64,000 nucleotides of DNA from Polaribacter sp. Z022 (GCF_023555495.1 NZ_JALCZO010000001.1:682001-746000), one strand, 5' to 3'. Positions 1 through 10,380 are shown, counted from the first letter of the stretch. Notes: generated by a model not told the origin, from the sequence alone. Translations and numbers: made by a program.

Positions 1-2650
1 ACGCTCTAGGTGCTTGTGCGTTAACAGTTGTCCATCCATTATAGTATATTTTATTTGTAAAATTATTTGCTTTTAACGCTACTCTAAACTTATCTACATT
101 ATAGTATAAACTAGCATTAAAAATTGTGTAACTAGGTATTGTAAAAACACCAGCTACAGAGTTGTTTTTTGTTAAGTTTTCTGAAGCACCATTAAAACCA
201 AAACCTAAACCAAAGTTTTTTGCAAAACTATTTTCGTCAAATTTATAGTCTGCCCAAAAGTTGTATAAGTTTTCTGCACCTGCTTCTGTTGGTCTTCTGT
301 CTAAATATTCTATAACTTCTCTTCCTGTAATACCAGTTATTGGGTCTATTGCTTTTTCACTATATACATCAGTGTATTTTCTATCATTCAAAGAATAAGA
401 AGCTCTAATGTTAAGGTTTTTTATAGGACTCGTGTTTATTTCAAATTCAAAACCTTTACTTATACTTTCTGCCATATCAATAGTTACATTAAATAATAGT
501 GCATAAGGATCACTTGTTGTAAAATCATTTACAGTAATGTGATAATAACTAGCGCCTAAATTTAATTTTCCATTAATTAGATTTGTTTTTACACCACCTT
601 CAAATTGAACTGCTTTGGTTGGTTGAAAAACACTAGTAGTTCCATCAGGATTCACAATAGAGTTATTGTTTACAAAACCTGTTTGGTAGTTTCCAAATAC
701 AGATACTTTATCTTTTATAGGTTGGTATAAAATACCAGCACTTGGAGATAAAGTTGTTTTTGTATAATCATCTGCTTTAGTAGATAAATTACCATCTTGA
801 ATAAAATGGTCTAAACGTAAACCAACATTAACAGTTAATGCAGGTGTAACATTAATTACATCAGAAACATAAGCTGCAAGTGTTTGTGATTTTAAATTGC
901 TAATAAAAGGATCTAATTGATCAAAGTTTTCTTGAACATTTTTAGCATCTGTAAAATAGGTAGCATTTGGTGTAAATGTAGAAGGAATTACATCTCCATT
1001 TGCAGCTATAAAAGCATCAAAATAAGGAAAAGAAGAAAAATTGCTCTCTATAGCATCTGAAAAAGGAGATAAACCTAAAGCATTTAAAGTGGCTATTAAT
1101 TGTGGAAAGTTTGATGAAGAAGTAATTTCTGTGTTACCATTAACATTTTTACTATTTCTTTGATTACTAATATAATCTACACCAAAAACCAATCTATTTC
1201 TAACATCACCAATTTTAAAATCTCCAGTAAAATTTTGTTGTAAGTTAAATCTTGTTTCACTTGCATCTCTTTCACTATAAACTCGTGTAAAAGACTCTGT
1301 TGTTAATAGAGAAGAAGCTTCTAATAACATTGGATTTACTAATGGATCTAGTAATGAATTTATGTAGCCTAAAGTTGCAGCATCTAAACCTAAATTATTT
1401 AATTGACCTGTAATTGAAGATAATAATAAAAGACCACTAGCACCACCATCAAATTGGTATTGATACAAACCATCAGTTTGTGCATAACTACTAGAAAAAG
1501 CAGTTTGAGATGTCCAAGTGTCAGATATTTTATAATCAAAAATTGCTCTTGTGTTAAAAGTTGAATTATTTAAAGTGATATCATTAGAGGTAAATGATTT
1601 GTTTGGATTAATATTTAGCTCATCAATATTAGTAGCAACAAGTGGTATTCCATTTCTTAAAAATAGCATAGAAGGATTGGTAGATTCTGTTTGCGAATAT
1701 TCTAAATTAACAGAAGCATTTAATCTATTATTAATTCTGTAAGACATAGAAGGTGCAATAAAAAACGTGTTTTTAAAACCTGCATCTTGAAAACTATCTT
1801 GAGTTAAATAAGATGCATTTACTCTAAAATATGGAGCGTTTGTTTTTCCTAATGGTGTATTGTAATCTAAAGAAACTCTATTTAAACCAAAAGAACCACC
1901 TGTGTAAGATACACTACCTCCCTTACCTTCAAAAGGTTTTTTAGTTACTACATTAATTAAACCACCTAAAGAAGTTTCTGTACTTCCAAATAATGTAGCA
2001 GAAGGCCCTTTTATAACTTCTATTCTTTCAATATATGATGGATCAACTGCACTAAAAGTTACCCCTGCAACACCATCTACCATTCTTGGTTGTACACTAA
2101 ATCCTCTTGAAGAAAAATAGGCAGTTCCATTTCCTGGAGATCTACCTGTTCCTTCCCATAATTTATAAATACCTGTTGCATTAGTCATAGCCTCATCTAA
2201 GTTTGTTACAACTTGAGATTCTAATAAAGCAGAAGTAACAGTAGTATACACATGTGCATTTTCCATGTCTTTTAAAGGAAGTTTAGAAACGTAAGCAGTT
2301 TCTTTTCTAGAAAAAGAATTGTTTTTAGATCTAAGTACTACTTCTTGTAGTAATTCATTACCCTCATATAAAATAATAGTACCTAAATCTGTATTATTAC
2401 TTATGGTAATTTCTTTTGTTTTAAAACCAATATAAGAGAATACAATTGTTTGATTTTTTTGAATATCCTTAATTTCAAAATTTCCATCAAAATCAGATTC
2501 AACTCCCTTTTTTGAACTTTTAATATGAATACTTACTCCTGTTAAAGGGTTTTTGTAATTGTCTACAACTTTTCCTTTTATTGTAGTTTTCTGAGCATTA
2601 GTGTTTGCTATTATCAGCAAAAACAGTACTGAACTTAAAATATATTTCAT
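1..2650 (-). CDS. TonB-dependent siderophore-type receptor (C-terminus cut by window edge)
   Basis: Outer-membrane receptor that would import an iron-siderophore-like ligand using TonB energy. Translation from the ATG at 2650-2648 begins MKYILSSVLFLLIIA and ends its signal peptide near NTNAQ. A carboxypeptidase-regulatory-like domain follows (KGKVVDNYKNPLTGV, SYIGFKTKEI). Next is a plug domain with the receptor hallmarks IKGPSATLFGS and GGLINVVTKKP, then a long beta-barrel with alternating aromatic strands. The frame stays open to base 2 with ...NNFTNKIYYNGWTTVNA, normally within about 20 residues of the barrel end, so only the last strand is missing. The plug resembles the FhuA/siderophore class rather than the SusC class, and no SusD partner is visible. 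The ligand is unknown. A promoter with good spacing lies just upstream. Confidence 0.93.
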   Translation of the reverse strand, partial: MKYILSSVLFLLIIANTNAQKTTIKGKVVDNYKNPLTGVSIHIKSSKKGVESDFDGNFEIKDIQKNQTIVFSYIGFKTKEITISNNTDLGTIILYEGNELLQEVVLRSKNNSFSRKETAYVSKLPLKDMENAHVYTTVTSALLESQVVTNLDEAMTNATGIYKLWEGTGRSPGNGTAYFSSRGFSVQPRMVDGVAGVTFSAVDPSYIERIEVIKGPSATLFGSTETSLGGLINVVTKKPFEGKGGSVSYTGGSFGLNRVSLDYNTPLGKTNAPYFRVNASYLTQDSFQDAGFKNTFFIAPSMSYRINNRLNASVNLEYSQTESTNPSMLFLRNGIPLVATNIDELNINPNKSFTSNDITLNNSTFNTRAIFDYKISDTWTSQTAFSSSYAQTDGLYQYQFDGGASGLLLLSSITGQLNNLGLDAATLGYINSLLDPLVNPMLLEASSLLTTESFTRVYSERDASETRFNLQQNFTGDFKIGDVRNRLVFGVDYISNQRNSKNVNGNTEITSSSNFPQLIATLNALGLSPFSDAIESNFSSFPYFDAFIAANGDVIPSTFTPNATYFTDAKNVQENFDQLDPFISNLKSQTLAAYVSDVINVTPALTVNVGLRLDHFIQDGNLSTKADDYTKTTLSPSAGILYQPIKDKVSVFGNYQTGFVNNNSIVNPDGTTSVFQPTKAVQFEGGVKTNLINGKLNLGASYYHITVNDFTTSDPYALLFNVTIDMAESISKGFEFEINTSPIKNLNIRASYSLNDRKYTDVYSEKAIDPITGITGREVIEYLDRRPTEAGAENLYNFWADYKFDENSFAKNFGLGFGFNGASENLTKNNSVAGVFTIPSYTIFNASLYYNVDKFRVALKANNFTNKIYYNGWTTVNAQAPRA

Positions 2651-2690
2651 TATATTTATTTAGACTTGTTAAAAATAGTGTTATTTTTGG

Positions 2691-2720
2691 CAAATATATC
2701 TACTAAGACTATATCTACAA
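2691..2720 (-). promoter_or_regulatory. Bacteroidota-type promoter (-33 TTG, -7 TATATTTG) of the TonB receptor
   Basis: On the minus strand, TTG (2720-2718) and TATATTTG (2698-2691) are separated by 19 bp. This fits the known Bacteroidota sigma factor pattern TTG-N(19-21)-TAnnTTTG. The predicted transcript start is roughly 35 bp before the ATG. Of the candidate promoters I looked at, this is the only one where both elements and the spacing fit. Confidence 0.55.
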
Positions 2721-2880
2721 AATTTATTTAGAATTATTTTAAATAAGGATTTGTTTTTGTTTTTTGCCCAATGATAACAAGCAATCAAAAGCGTTATTAA
2801 GTAAAAACAATTTGGGTTTTAATACAGAAGAAACTAGAATTAACTATATTGCTTCTTGATTTTTTACAGATAAAGGTTAA

Positions 2881-3798
2881 ATGAATAGAGACGATATTTT
2901 AAAGAAAATTGAAGAAAAGTACGAAAAACTAGGAGTACCTGTAGATTCTATGTTAGAGGGTTTACTTTGGAGCACACCCATTACTTATTGGGATTATATT
3001 CAAACAGATGCGCTTTTAGGTTTACAAACTCCAAGAACAACACAACCAGATGAAATGGTTTTTATCATGTATCATCAGGTAAACGAATTGTTGTTTAAAA
3101 TGGTTTTATGGGAAATTGATCAGGTTGCAAAAACAATTGAAGTTTCTGCAGAAAAATTTTCTATGCATTTAAATAGAATTAGTAGATATTTTGATATGCT
3201 TTGTAACTCATTTACTGTAATGGCAGATGGTATGGAGCGTGAACAATATTTAAAATTTAGAAACACTTTAACACCTGCAAGCGGATTTCAATCAGCTCAA
3301 TATCGTAAAATAGAATTTGCATCCACAGAGTTAATCAACTTAATAGATGTTCGTTACAGAGATACAATCAATAAAAGTTCGTCTTTTAAAAATGCATACA
3401 ATCACTTGTATTGGCAAGCTGCTGGTAAAAATTATACAACTGGTCAAAAATCTACTTTATTAAATCTTTTTGAAAAGAAATACATGGGAGATTTTATAGA
3501 TTTTATGGAAGATTATAATGATATTAATCTGTCTTTAAAATTTAAACAACTACCTAAAGAAGTTCAAGAAAATGAAGATTTAATAAAAGCAATGCGTCAT
3601 TATGATTATACAGTAAATGTAAAATGGGTAATGGCACATTACAATGCAGCTGGTAAATATATTGGAGGTAATGATTCTGATTTAAAGGCAACTGGAGGAA
3701 GTAATTGGCGTAAGTATATGCATCCTAAATATCAAAAAAGAATATTTTTTCCATTCTTGTGGAGTAAAGACGAATTAGAAAACTGGGGTACTTTTTAA
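2881..3798 (+). CDS. kynA: Tryptophan 2,3-dioxygenase
   Basis: Haem enzyme that opens the indole ring of L-tryptophan to N-formylkynurenine, the first step of the kynurenine pathway; cytosolic. The 305-residue product has the family signature around residues 63-78 (MYHQVNELLFKMVLWEI, with the active-site His at 65) and the PASGFQSAQYRKIE segment at 132-145. Length matches bacterial members (about 280-310). The chosen ATG follows an in-frame stop directly, so no longer start exists. No other kynurenine gene is adjacent. A hairpin followed by a T-run lies just downstream, so the gene is probably transcribed alone. Assignment is firm. Confidence 0.96.
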   Translation: MNRDDILKKIEEKYEKLGVPVDSMLEGLLWSTPITYWDYIQTDALLGLQTPRTTQPDEMVFIMYHQVNELLFKMVLWEIDQVAKTIEVSAEKFSMHLNRISRYFDMLCNSFTVMADGMEREQYLKFRNTLTPASGFQSAQYRKIEFASTELINLIDVRYRDTINKSSSFKNAYNHLYWQAAGKNYTTGQKSTLLNLFEKKYMGDFIDFMEDYNDINLSLKFKQLPKEVQENEDLIKAMRHYDYTVNVKWVMAHYNAAGKYIGGNDSDLKATGGSNWRKYMHPKYQKRIFFPFLWSKDELENWGTF

Positions 3799-3816
3799 AA
3801 TCTTAAATTAATTGTT

Positions 3817-3854
3817 AAAAGTCATTAGTTTAAAGTTATTAAATGGCTTTTTTT
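3817..3854 (+). terminator. Rho-independent terminator after kynA
   Basis: A ten-pair stem (AAAAGTCATT at 3817-3826 with AAATGGCTTTT at 3841-3851, one G-U pair) has a 14-nt loop and runs into a T-rich tract. It sits 18 bp after the kynA stop. Confidence 0.6.
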
Positions 3855-3887
3855 TATTTTGGAATGGTAATTGTCAATACTTTTTTA

Positions 3888-3895
3888 TAAGTTTG
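3888..3895 (+). promoter_or_regulatory. Candidate -7 element (TAAGTTTG) for the DUF3108 gene
   Basis: TAAGTTTG matches the TAnnTTTG consensus, but the nearest upstream TTG is at 14 bp or 26 bp, outside the preferred spacing. The ATG follows 8 bp later, so the transcript would be nearly leaderless. Weak call in such AT-rich DNA. Confidence 0.3.
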
Positions 3896-3902
3896 GTTTT
3901 AT

Positions 3903-4673
3903 ATGAAAAATTACATCCTATTATTTTTTACACTTTTTTTCTTAACAACTGCTAAGAGTCAGAATCATAACAAAGCTTTTAAAAGCGGAGAATGGCTTCG
4001 TTATAAAATGAGTTATAGTGGTTTTTTAAGAGCAGGTACCGCAATTTTAGAGGTAAAAGAAAAAGATTTTAATGGTAAAAAAGTTTTTCATACTAAAGGT
4101 ACAGGTTGGACTTCTGGAATGATAAAATGGTTTTTTAAAGTAGATGATAAATATGAATCTATTTTTGATAGAGATACAATTAAACCTTATGTCTTTAAAA
4201 GAAAAATAGATGAAGGAGGTTATAAAAAACATAGAATAACTTCTTTTAATTACACTTCAAAAAAAGCTTATATACAAGATTTTACTTTACAAAAAGATAC
4301 ATCAGTTGCATTTTATAACGTACAAGATATGCTTTCTTCTTTCTATTATTTAAGAAATAGAGATGTAAAAAATATGACAAAAGGAGAAGAGATTGCTATA
4401 GATATGTTTATGGATTCTCAAATTTACCCTTTTAAATTACGTTTTTTAGGAAGAGAAACTATAAAAACAAAATTTGGTAAAGTAAAAACAATGATTTTTA
4501 GACCATTGGTTCAGTCTGGTAGGGTTTTTAAAGCGCAAGAAAGTGTAACACTTTGGATTACAGATGATGCCAATAAAATTCCAATTAAAATGAAAGCAGA
4601 TTTATCTGTAGGTTCTCTAAGAGCAGAATTAGAACAATACAAAGGTTTGGCAAACTTGTTTGCTAAAAATTAA
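3903..4673 (+). CDS. DUF3108 domain-containing secreted protein
   Basis: Secreted protein of 256 residues with a type I signal peptide (MKNYILLFFTLFFLTTAKS, cleavage near residue 19). The remainder is rich in beta strand and carries DUF3108-like features: GEWLRYKMSYSGFLRAGTA near the N-terminus and KTKFGKVKTMIFRPLVQSG near residue 190. DUF3108 proteins are periplasmic or outer-membrane-associated beta structures of unknown role. The gene lies about 100 bp before the M23 peptidase gene, in the same direction, so a shared role in the envelope is possible but not shown. The long open frame on the opposite strand inside it has no protein-like character. Confidence 0.85.
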   Translation: MKNYILLFFTLFFLTTAKSQNHNKAFKSGEWLRYKMSYSGFLRAGTAILEVKEKDFNGKKVFHTKGTGWTSGMIKWFFKVDDKYESIFDRDTIKPYVFKRKIDEGGYKKHRITSFNYTSKKAYIQDFTLQKDTSVAFYNVQDMLSSFYYLRNRDVKNMTKGEEIAIDMFMDSQIYPFKLRFLGRETIKTKFGKVKTMIFRPLVQSGRVFKAQESVTLWITDDANKIPIKMKADLSVGSLRAELEQYKGLANLFAKN

Positions 4674-4740
4674 TAAATTTTTAACGAAACCGTTATCGGA
4701 AGTTCATTGATAATGATACCTAAAAAAACTTTTTTATTTG

Positions 4741-4748
4741 TATTTTTG
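4741..4748 (+). promoter_or_regulatory. Candidate -7 element (TATTTTTG) for the M23 peptidase gene
   Basis: TATTTTTG fits TAnnTTTG, 26 bp before the TTG start codon. I see no -33 TTG at standard distance. The position agrees with the chosen start. Confidence 0.3.
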
Positions 4749-4774
4749 AATCTTACATTCAACAGAACAAATTT

Positions 4775-6043
4775 TTGAAAAAAATACTCCTCCTTTTAGT
4801 TTTAATTATCTCATTTTCATCTTGTAAAAAAGATTCAGAAAAATCAAATACTACTCCTAAAAAAGTAAAACCTAAACCTGTTTATAGATTTGGGTATAAA
4901 TTAGATGATTATAAAGTTATACAAGACACTATTAAAAACGGAGAAAGTTTTGGAGCAATTTTAGATAGACATCATGTTTTTTATCCAAAAATTAATAAGA
5001 TAGCTGGTACTATAAAAGAAACTTTTGATGTTAGAAGAGTAAGAGCAGGTAAACCTTATACCATTTTAGCTAGTAAAGATTCTACAGAAAAAGCACAGGT
5101 TTTTATTTATAAACATAATAAAATAAATGCTACAATTATAGATTTTAAAGATTCTTTAATTACTGCAAAACGTTATGAAAAACCAGTAAAAAAAGTATTA
5201 AGAACTGTTTCTGGTGTTATAAATTCTAGTTTTTCTGTTACAATGGATAGTTTAGGGGTTAATGCAGGTGTTACTAATGAAGTAGCAGATATTTATGCAT
5301 GGACTTTAGACTTTTTTAAACTTCAAAAAGGAGATTCTTTTAAATTAATGTTTGAAGAAAGGTTTATAGAAGATACTATTTATGCTGGTTATGGAGAAAT
5401 TAAATCTGCAGTGTTTAAACATAAAGGAACAGATTTATATGCTTTTAGGTTTATAGCAGATTCTATAAAAGGTATTCCAGAATATTATGATGATGAAGGG
5501 AATATGCTTCGAAGTCAGTTTTTAAAATCACCTATAAAATTTAGATACAGAATTTCTTCGAGATATAATTTAAGAAGAAAAATTGCTTATTATGGTAATA
5601 AAATAAGACCACATAGAGGAACAGATTTTGCGGCAAACATTGGTACACCTATTTTAGCAACTGCAAGTGGTACAGTTGTAGAATCTACAAGAAGAGGAGG
5701 TAATGGTAAGTTTGTTAAAATAAAACATAATGCAACTTATTCTACACAATATCTTCATATGAAAAATCGTAATGTTAAAAGAGGGCAATACGTAAAACAA
5801 GGAGATGTAATTGGTTGGGTAGGTATGACAGGTAATACTGGTGGTCCACATGTTTGTTATCGTTTTTGGAAAAACGGAAGAGAAGTAGACCCTTTTAAAC
5901 AAAAATTACCAGCAGCAGAGCCTTTAAAGAAAAGTATAAGACCAAGATATTTTGAGTTTATTAAACCACTTAAATATCAATTAGAAAATAAAACATTTCC
6001 GGTTAAAGAACCAGAAGTGATAGAAAGTATAGCAAAAAAATAA
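4775..6043 (+). CDS. M23 family metallopeptidase lipoprotein, HxH motif changed to HxC
   Basis: Predicted peptidoglycan endopeptidase of the LytM/M23 class, anchored as a lipoprotein: lipobox FSSC at Cys17 followed by KKDSEK. It uses a TTG start, the only start that gives an intact lipoprotein signal. An N-terminal module of about 270 residues resembles the OapA/LysM-like regions of cell-division M23 proteins. The catalytic domain follows with HRGTD (His280, Asp284), QYLHMK (His328) and GPHVCYRFW (His359, Cys361). In canonical M23 enzymes the last motif is HxH and its second His is the third zinc ligand; here that position is Cys. Cys can bind zinc, so activity is possible but unproven. The stop lies 5 bp before pgi, suggesting co-transcription. 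Confidence 0.88.
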   Translation: MKKILLLLVLIISFSSCKKDSEKSNTTPKKVKPKPVYRFGYKLDDYKVIQDTIKNGESFGAILDRHHVFYPKINKIAGTIKETFDVRRVRAGKPYTILASKDSTEKAQVFIYKHNKINATIIDFKDSLITAKRYEKPVKKVLRTVSGVINSSFSVTMDSLGVNAGVTNEVADIYAWTLDFFKLQKGDSFKLMFEERFIEDTIYAGYGEIKSAVFKHKGTDLYAFRFIADSIKGIPEYYDDEGNMLRSQFLKSPIKFRYRISSRYNLRRKIAYYGNKIRPHRGTDFAANIGTPILATASGTVVESTRRGGNGKFVKIKHNATYSTQYLHMKNRNVKRGQYVKQGDVIGWVGMTGNTGGPHVCYRFWKNGREVDPFKQKLPAAEPLKKSIRPRYFEFIKPLKYQLENKTFPVKEPEVIESIAKK

Positions 6044-6048
6044 AAGAA

Positions 6049-7617
6049 ATGGCTTTAAAAAACATCAACCCAACTACAACTAACGCTTGGAAAGAATTAT
6101 CAAATCATTTTAATGAAATTAAAGATATAAACATTAAAGATTTAGATAAAGACCCAAATAGAAAAGAAGAGTTTTCATTAAAATTTGATGATTTATTAGT
6201 AGATTTTTCTAAAAACAGAATTACTAAAAAAACCCTTAGTTTACTAGTAGATTTAGCAAATGAAGTAGATTTAAAAGATGCTATAGAAAAGCAATATTCT
6301 GGAGCTGTAATTAATGTTACAGAAGGTAGGGAGGTTTTACATACAGCATTAAGAAGCACTACAGAAGATCCTATTTTAGTTGATGGAAAAAACATTAAAC
6401 CTCAAATACAAACTGCTTTAAGAAAAATTAAAAGCTTTTCTAACAAGGTAATTTCTGGTAAATGGAAAGGATATACAGGCAAATCTATAACAGATGTAGT
6501 AAATATAGGTATTGGTGGGTCAGATTTAGGACCAGATATGGTTGTAGAGTCTTTACAATACTATAAAAACCAATTAACTACACATTTTGTTTCTAATGTA
6601 GATGGAGACCATGTTTCAGAAATTATTAAAAACTTAAACCCAGAAACAACATTGTTTGTAATTGTTTCTAAAACATTTACAACTCAAGAAACTATTTCTA
6701 ATGCAGAAACTATTAAAAATTGGTTCTTAAAATCTGCTACAATATTTGATATTCCTAAGCATTTTGTTGCTGTATCAACTAACTTAGAAGCTGTAGATAA
6801 TTTTGGTATAGATAAGAAAAATGTATTTCCAATGTGGAATTGGGTTGGAGGTCGTTTTTCTCTTTGGTCTGCAGTAGGTTTATCAATTAGTTTATCTGTT
6901 GGTTTCGATAATTATAAAGAGTTATTAGAAGGAGCAGAAGAAATGGATATTCATTTTAAGAATGAAGATTTTGACAAAAATATACCAGTAATTTTAGCAC
7001 TTATTAGTATCTGGTATAACAATTTTTACGGAGCAGAAACAGAAGCAGTATTACCTTACTCTCAGTATTTAAAGAAACTTCCAGATTATTTACAACAAGC
7101 AATTATGGAAAGTAATGGTAAAGGTGTAGATAGAAATGGAGATAAGATAGATTATCAAACAGGTACAATTGTGTGGGGTAGTTCTGGTACAAATATGCAA
7201 CATGCTTTTATGCAATTAGTACACCAGGGTACAAAATTAATTCCTGCAGATTTTATTGGTTATAAAGAATCTCTTTATGGCTTAACAAGTCATCATAAAA
7301 AATTAATGGCTAATTATTATGGTCAAATGGATGCTTTAGCATTTGGAAAAACAAAAGAAGAAGTTCACTTAGAATTAAAAACTTCTGGAGATGAAGATAA
7401 AATTTCAACTTTATTACCATTTAAAGTGTTTGAAGGTAACAGACCAAGTAACGCCATTTTATTTGATAAATTAACTCCTCGTTCTTTAGGTAAATTAATA
7501 GCATTATATGAGCATAAAATCTTTACTCAAGGAATTTTATGGAATATTTATAGTTATGATCAATTTGGTGTTGAGTTAGGAAAAGAGTTAGCTAAGAAAT
7601 TGTTGAATAAGCAATAA
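6049..7617 (+). CDS. pgi: Glucose-6-phosphate isomerase
   Basis: Interconverts glucose 6-phosphate and fructose 6-phosphate in glycolysis and gluconeogenesis; cytosolic homodimer. The 522-residue product shows the sugar-phosphate-binding segments [12 protein letters not shown] and [10 protein letters not shown], then [11 protein letters not shown], and the C-terminal block [19 protein letters not shown]. It is slightly shorter than the E. coli enzyme (about 549) but complete in its motifs. It follows the M23 peptidase gene by 5 bp, so the two are likely one transcript. A long palindrome lies about 50 bp downstream. Confidence 0.97.
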   Translation: MALKNINPTTTNAWKELSNHFNEIKDINIKDLDKDPNRKEEFSLKFDDLLVDFSKNRITKKTLSLLVDLANEVDLKDAIEKQYSGAVINVTEGREVLHTALRSTTEDPILVDGKNIKPQIQTALRKIKSFSNKVISGKWKGYTGKSITDVVNIGIGGSDLGPDMVVESLQYYKNQLTTHFVSNVDGDHVSEIIKNLNPETTLFVIVSKTFTTQETISNAETIKNWFLKSATIFDIPKHFVAVSTNLEAVDNFGIDKKNVFPMWNWVGGRFSLWSAVGLSISLSVGFDNYKELLEGAEEMDIHFKNEDFDKNIPVILALISIWYNNFYGAETEAVLPYSQYLKKLPDYLQQAIMESNGKGVDRNGDKIDYQTGTIVWGSSGTNMQHAFMQLVHQGTKLIPADFIGYKESLYGLTSHHKKLMANYYGQMDALAFGKTKEEVHLELKTSGDEDKISTLLPFKVFEGNRPSNAILFDKLTPRSLGKLIALYEHKIFTQGILWNIYSYDQFGVELGKELAKKLLNKQ

Positions 7618-7664
7618 ATAAAACTATTAGTTTTTACTGTTCAATTTTTTAACGTTTAATGTAC

Positions 7665-7711
7665 ATATTGATAATAAATCTGTTAATATATAATAGATTT
7701 ATTATCAATAT
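7665..7711. repeat. Perfect 17-bp inverted repeat between pgi and a TonB receptor gene
   Basis: ATATTGATAATAAATCT (7665-7681) is repeated in exact reverse complement at 7695-7711, with a 13-bp loop. There is no GC-rich stem base and no long T-run, so it is an atypical terminator. It may still end pgi transcription, or be an operator for the receptor gene that starts 122 bp further on. Confidence 0.6.
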
Positions 7712-7833
7712 ATTAATGTTCTTTGTATAATTAACAACTTCTTAATTATTTGTTAAATATTAACATTTAATTAACATTAATCCTCTGTGAAAACAAGATT
7801 TTTGTAGAACATTTAATAATATAAAATTAAACA

Positions 7834-10368
7834 ATGAGAAATTTTAAAAACTTATTATTTGTAGCCTTGTTTTTTGTAACAGCTACAGTTTTAGGACAAA
7901 CTAAAATTACTGGTACGGTTGTAGATGATACAAACCAACCATTACCAGGCGCAAGTGTTGTTGTAAAAGGTACAACAAACGGAACATCAACAGATTTTGA
8001 TGGAAAATTTACTTTAAAAGCTAAAACTAGCTCAGGAACTGTTGTGGTTTCTTTTATTGGTTTTAAGTCTAAAGAAATTACATTTTCTTCTTCAAAATCT
8101 AATTTAGGGTCTATTCAATTAGAAGAAGATTCAGTATTAGATGAAATTGTTGTAACTGCTACTTCTTTTGCAGTTGATAGAAAAACTCCTGTTGCTGTTT
8201 CAACAATTAAAGCAGCAGATATTGAAAGAAAATTAGGAACTCAAGAATTTCCTGAAGTTTTAAAATCTACTCCTGGGGTATATGCTACTAAATCAGGTGG
8301 TGGTTTTGGAGATGGACGTATTAACTTACGTGGATTTAACTCAGAAAACGTTGCTGTAATGATTAACGGTGTACCTGTTAATGATATGGAAAACGGAAGA
8401 GTATATTGGTCTAACTGGGCTGGATTATCTGATGTAACATCTGCAATGCAAGTTCAAAGAGGTTTAGGAGCTGCTAAAGTTGCTGTACCTTCTATTGGTG
8501 GTACAATTAATATTTTATCTAAAACGTCTGATATTGAAAAAGGTGGAAATGTTATTGCATCTACAGGTAATGATGGATACCAAAAATACGGTTTTACTTT
8601 ATCTACAGGTTTAATGGATAATGGTTTTGCTGCAACAGTTTCTTTTGCAAAAATTTCTGGAGAAGGTTATGTAGATGGAACTCAATTTAATGGTTTCAAT
8701 TACTTTGTAAACTTTTCAAAAGAATTAAATGATAATCATAAACTTTCATTTACAACTTTTGGAGCACCACAAAGACATGGTCAAAGACAAAATAGAAGCA
8801 CAATTTCTACTTATAGAAATGCTCAATCAGGTATTCGTTTCAATCCAGACTGGGGTTACAAAAACGGACAAGTAACTCATATTGAAGATAACTTTTACCA
8901 TAAATCTCAATCATCTTTAAATCACTATTGGACAATGAGTGATGTAACTTCATTATCTACTGCTGTATACGCTTCTTATGGTACAGGTGGTGGTGGTGGA
9001 ACTGCTGGTACTAACAGAGATTTATTTAATGTTAGATTAGGTGGTTTTGATCAACCTGTAGATTTAGATAATATCGTTTCAATTAATAAAGCAAATGGAG
9101 CTTTAGGATCTGAAGCAATTTTAAGAGCTTCAAGAAACGATCATGAATGGTATGGTGTTTTATCTACTTTTAAAACAGAATTATCAGATAATTTAGATTT
9201 AATTGCTGGTTTAGACTGGAGAACTTATACAGGAAAACACTTTAGAGAAGTAACAGATTTATTAGGTGGTGAATACTTTTTAGATAATTCTGATATTAAC
9301 AATCCTAATGCCACTTTAAAAGTTGGTGATAAATTCTCTTATAATAATGATGGAAAAGTAGGTTGGTTAGGTTTCTTCGGACAATTAGAATATGGAACTG
9401 ATAACTTTGATGCATTTGTTTCTACTTCTTTCCAAAAAACTTCTTACCAAAGAGTAGATTATTTCCAATATGCTACAACTAGTGATTTAAGAACTACAGA
9501 TAAAGTAAAATTAAACGGATACAGTATTAAAGGAGGAGCTAACTTTAAGTTAGATGATGTACATAATGTTTTTGCAAACATTGGTTACTTTGAAAGACCT
9601 GCTAATTTTGATGCAGTTTTCCAAAACTTTAATAACGAAGATGTAAATCCAAATGCTGAAAACGAAAAGATTTTTAGTATGGAATTAGGTTACGGTTTAA
9701 GAAGCGAAAAATTTGCTGCTAATGTAAACGTTTATAGAACTCAATGGAATGACAGAACTTTTACAAGAGGTATTTCTGCAGACCCAACAATTGCTGGTTC
9801 TGAAGATTTTACAGCAAACTTATTAGGAGTTAATGCATTACACCAAGGTATTGAATTTGACTTTACTTATAAGCCTTCAGATAAATTAAACTTCTCAGGA
9901 ATGTTATCTTTAGGAGACTGGAAATGGGATAACGATTTACAAAATGTTCCAATTTTTGATGAAAATCAAAATCAAGTATCATCAATCTCTCTTCCTATTA
10001 AAGGTTTAAGAGTATCAGATGCTGCTCAAACAACTGCTGCTTTAGGTATGTTATATAAATTTTGGGATAAAACAAGTATTACTGTAGATTATAACTATTT
10101 TGCAGACTTATATGCTCAAATAGATGTATTAGATTATGCTAATGCTTCTACAAGACCTTCAGATTCTTGGAAAGCACCTAACTATAGTACTGTAGATGCT
10201 AGTTTACGTCATGGTTTTAACCTTGGAGAATTTGATACAACTGTTACTGCTCGTGTAAATAACTTATTTAACACAGAATATGTAGCTGATGCTTTAGATG
10301 CTGCTGACCCATTAGTATGGTTTGGATATGGTAGAACATTTAGTTTAAGTGCAAAAATTAAATTTTAA
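7834..10368 (+). CDS. TonB-dependent receptor with carboxypeptidase-like N-terminal domain
   Basis: Outer-membrane transporter of 844 residues. A signal peptide (MRNFKNLLFVALFFVTATVLG) precedes a carboxypeptidase-regulatory domain (TVVDDTNQPLPGASVVVKG, VSFIGFKSKEIT), a plug (LKSTPGVYATK, INLRGFNSENVAVMINGVP, PSIGGTINILSKT) and a barrel ending FSLSAKIKF with a terminal aromatic residue. The plug and the final strand are intact, so the protein looks functional. It is followed 12 bp later by a lipoprotein gene, a layout typical of receptor-lipoprotein pairs in Bacteroidota, but that partner does not look like SusD. The substrate cannot be read from the sequence. Confidence 0.93.
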   Translation: MRNFKNLLFVALFFVTATVLGQTKITGTVVDDTNQPLPGASVVVKGTTNGTSTDFDGKFTLKAKTSSGTVVVSFIGFKSKEITFSSSKSNLGSIQLEEDSVLDEIVVTATSFAVDRKTPVAVSTIKAADIERKLGTQEFPEVLKSTPGVYATKSGGGFGDGRINLRGFNSENVAVMINGVPVNDMENGRVYWSNWAGLSDVTSAMQVQRGLGAAKVAVPSIGGTINILSKTSDIEKGGNVIASTGNDGYQKYGFTLSTGLMDNGFAATVSFAKISGEGYVDGTQFNGFNYFVNFSKELNDNHKLSFTTFGAPQRHGQRQNRSTISTYRNAQSGIRFNPDWGYKNGQVTHIEDNFYHKSQSSLNHYWTMSDVTSLSTAVYASYGTGGGGGTAGTNRDLFNVRLGGFDQPVDLDNIVSINKANGALGSEAILRASRNDHEWYGVLSTFKTELSDNLDLIAGLDWRTYTGKHFREVTDLLGGEYFLDNSDINNPNATLKVGDKFSYNNDGKVGWLGFFGQLEYGTDNFDAFVSTSFQKTSYQRVDYFQYATTSDLRTTDKVKLNGYSIKGGANFKLDDVHNVFANIGYFERPANFDAVFQNFNNEDVNPNAENEKIFSMELGYGLRSEKFAANVNVYRTQWNDRTFTRGISADPTIAGSEDFTANLLGVNALHQGIEFDFTYKPSDKLNFSGMLSLGDWKWDNDLQNVPIFDENQNQVSSISLPIKGLRVSDAAQTTAALGMLYKFWDKTSITVDYNYFADLYAQIDVLDYANASTRPSDSWKAPNYSTVDASLRHGFNLGEFDTTVTARVNNLFNTEYVADALDAADPLVWFGYGRTFSLSAKIKF

Positions 10369-10380
10369 AAACATTAAAAA

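Noticed and set aside
2743-2856. In-frame stretch PNDNKQSKALLSKNNLGFN before kynA that looks like the end of a protein
   Set aside because: No start codon other than TTG, about 30 codons, no recognisable family; could be chance or a relic but cannot be supported.
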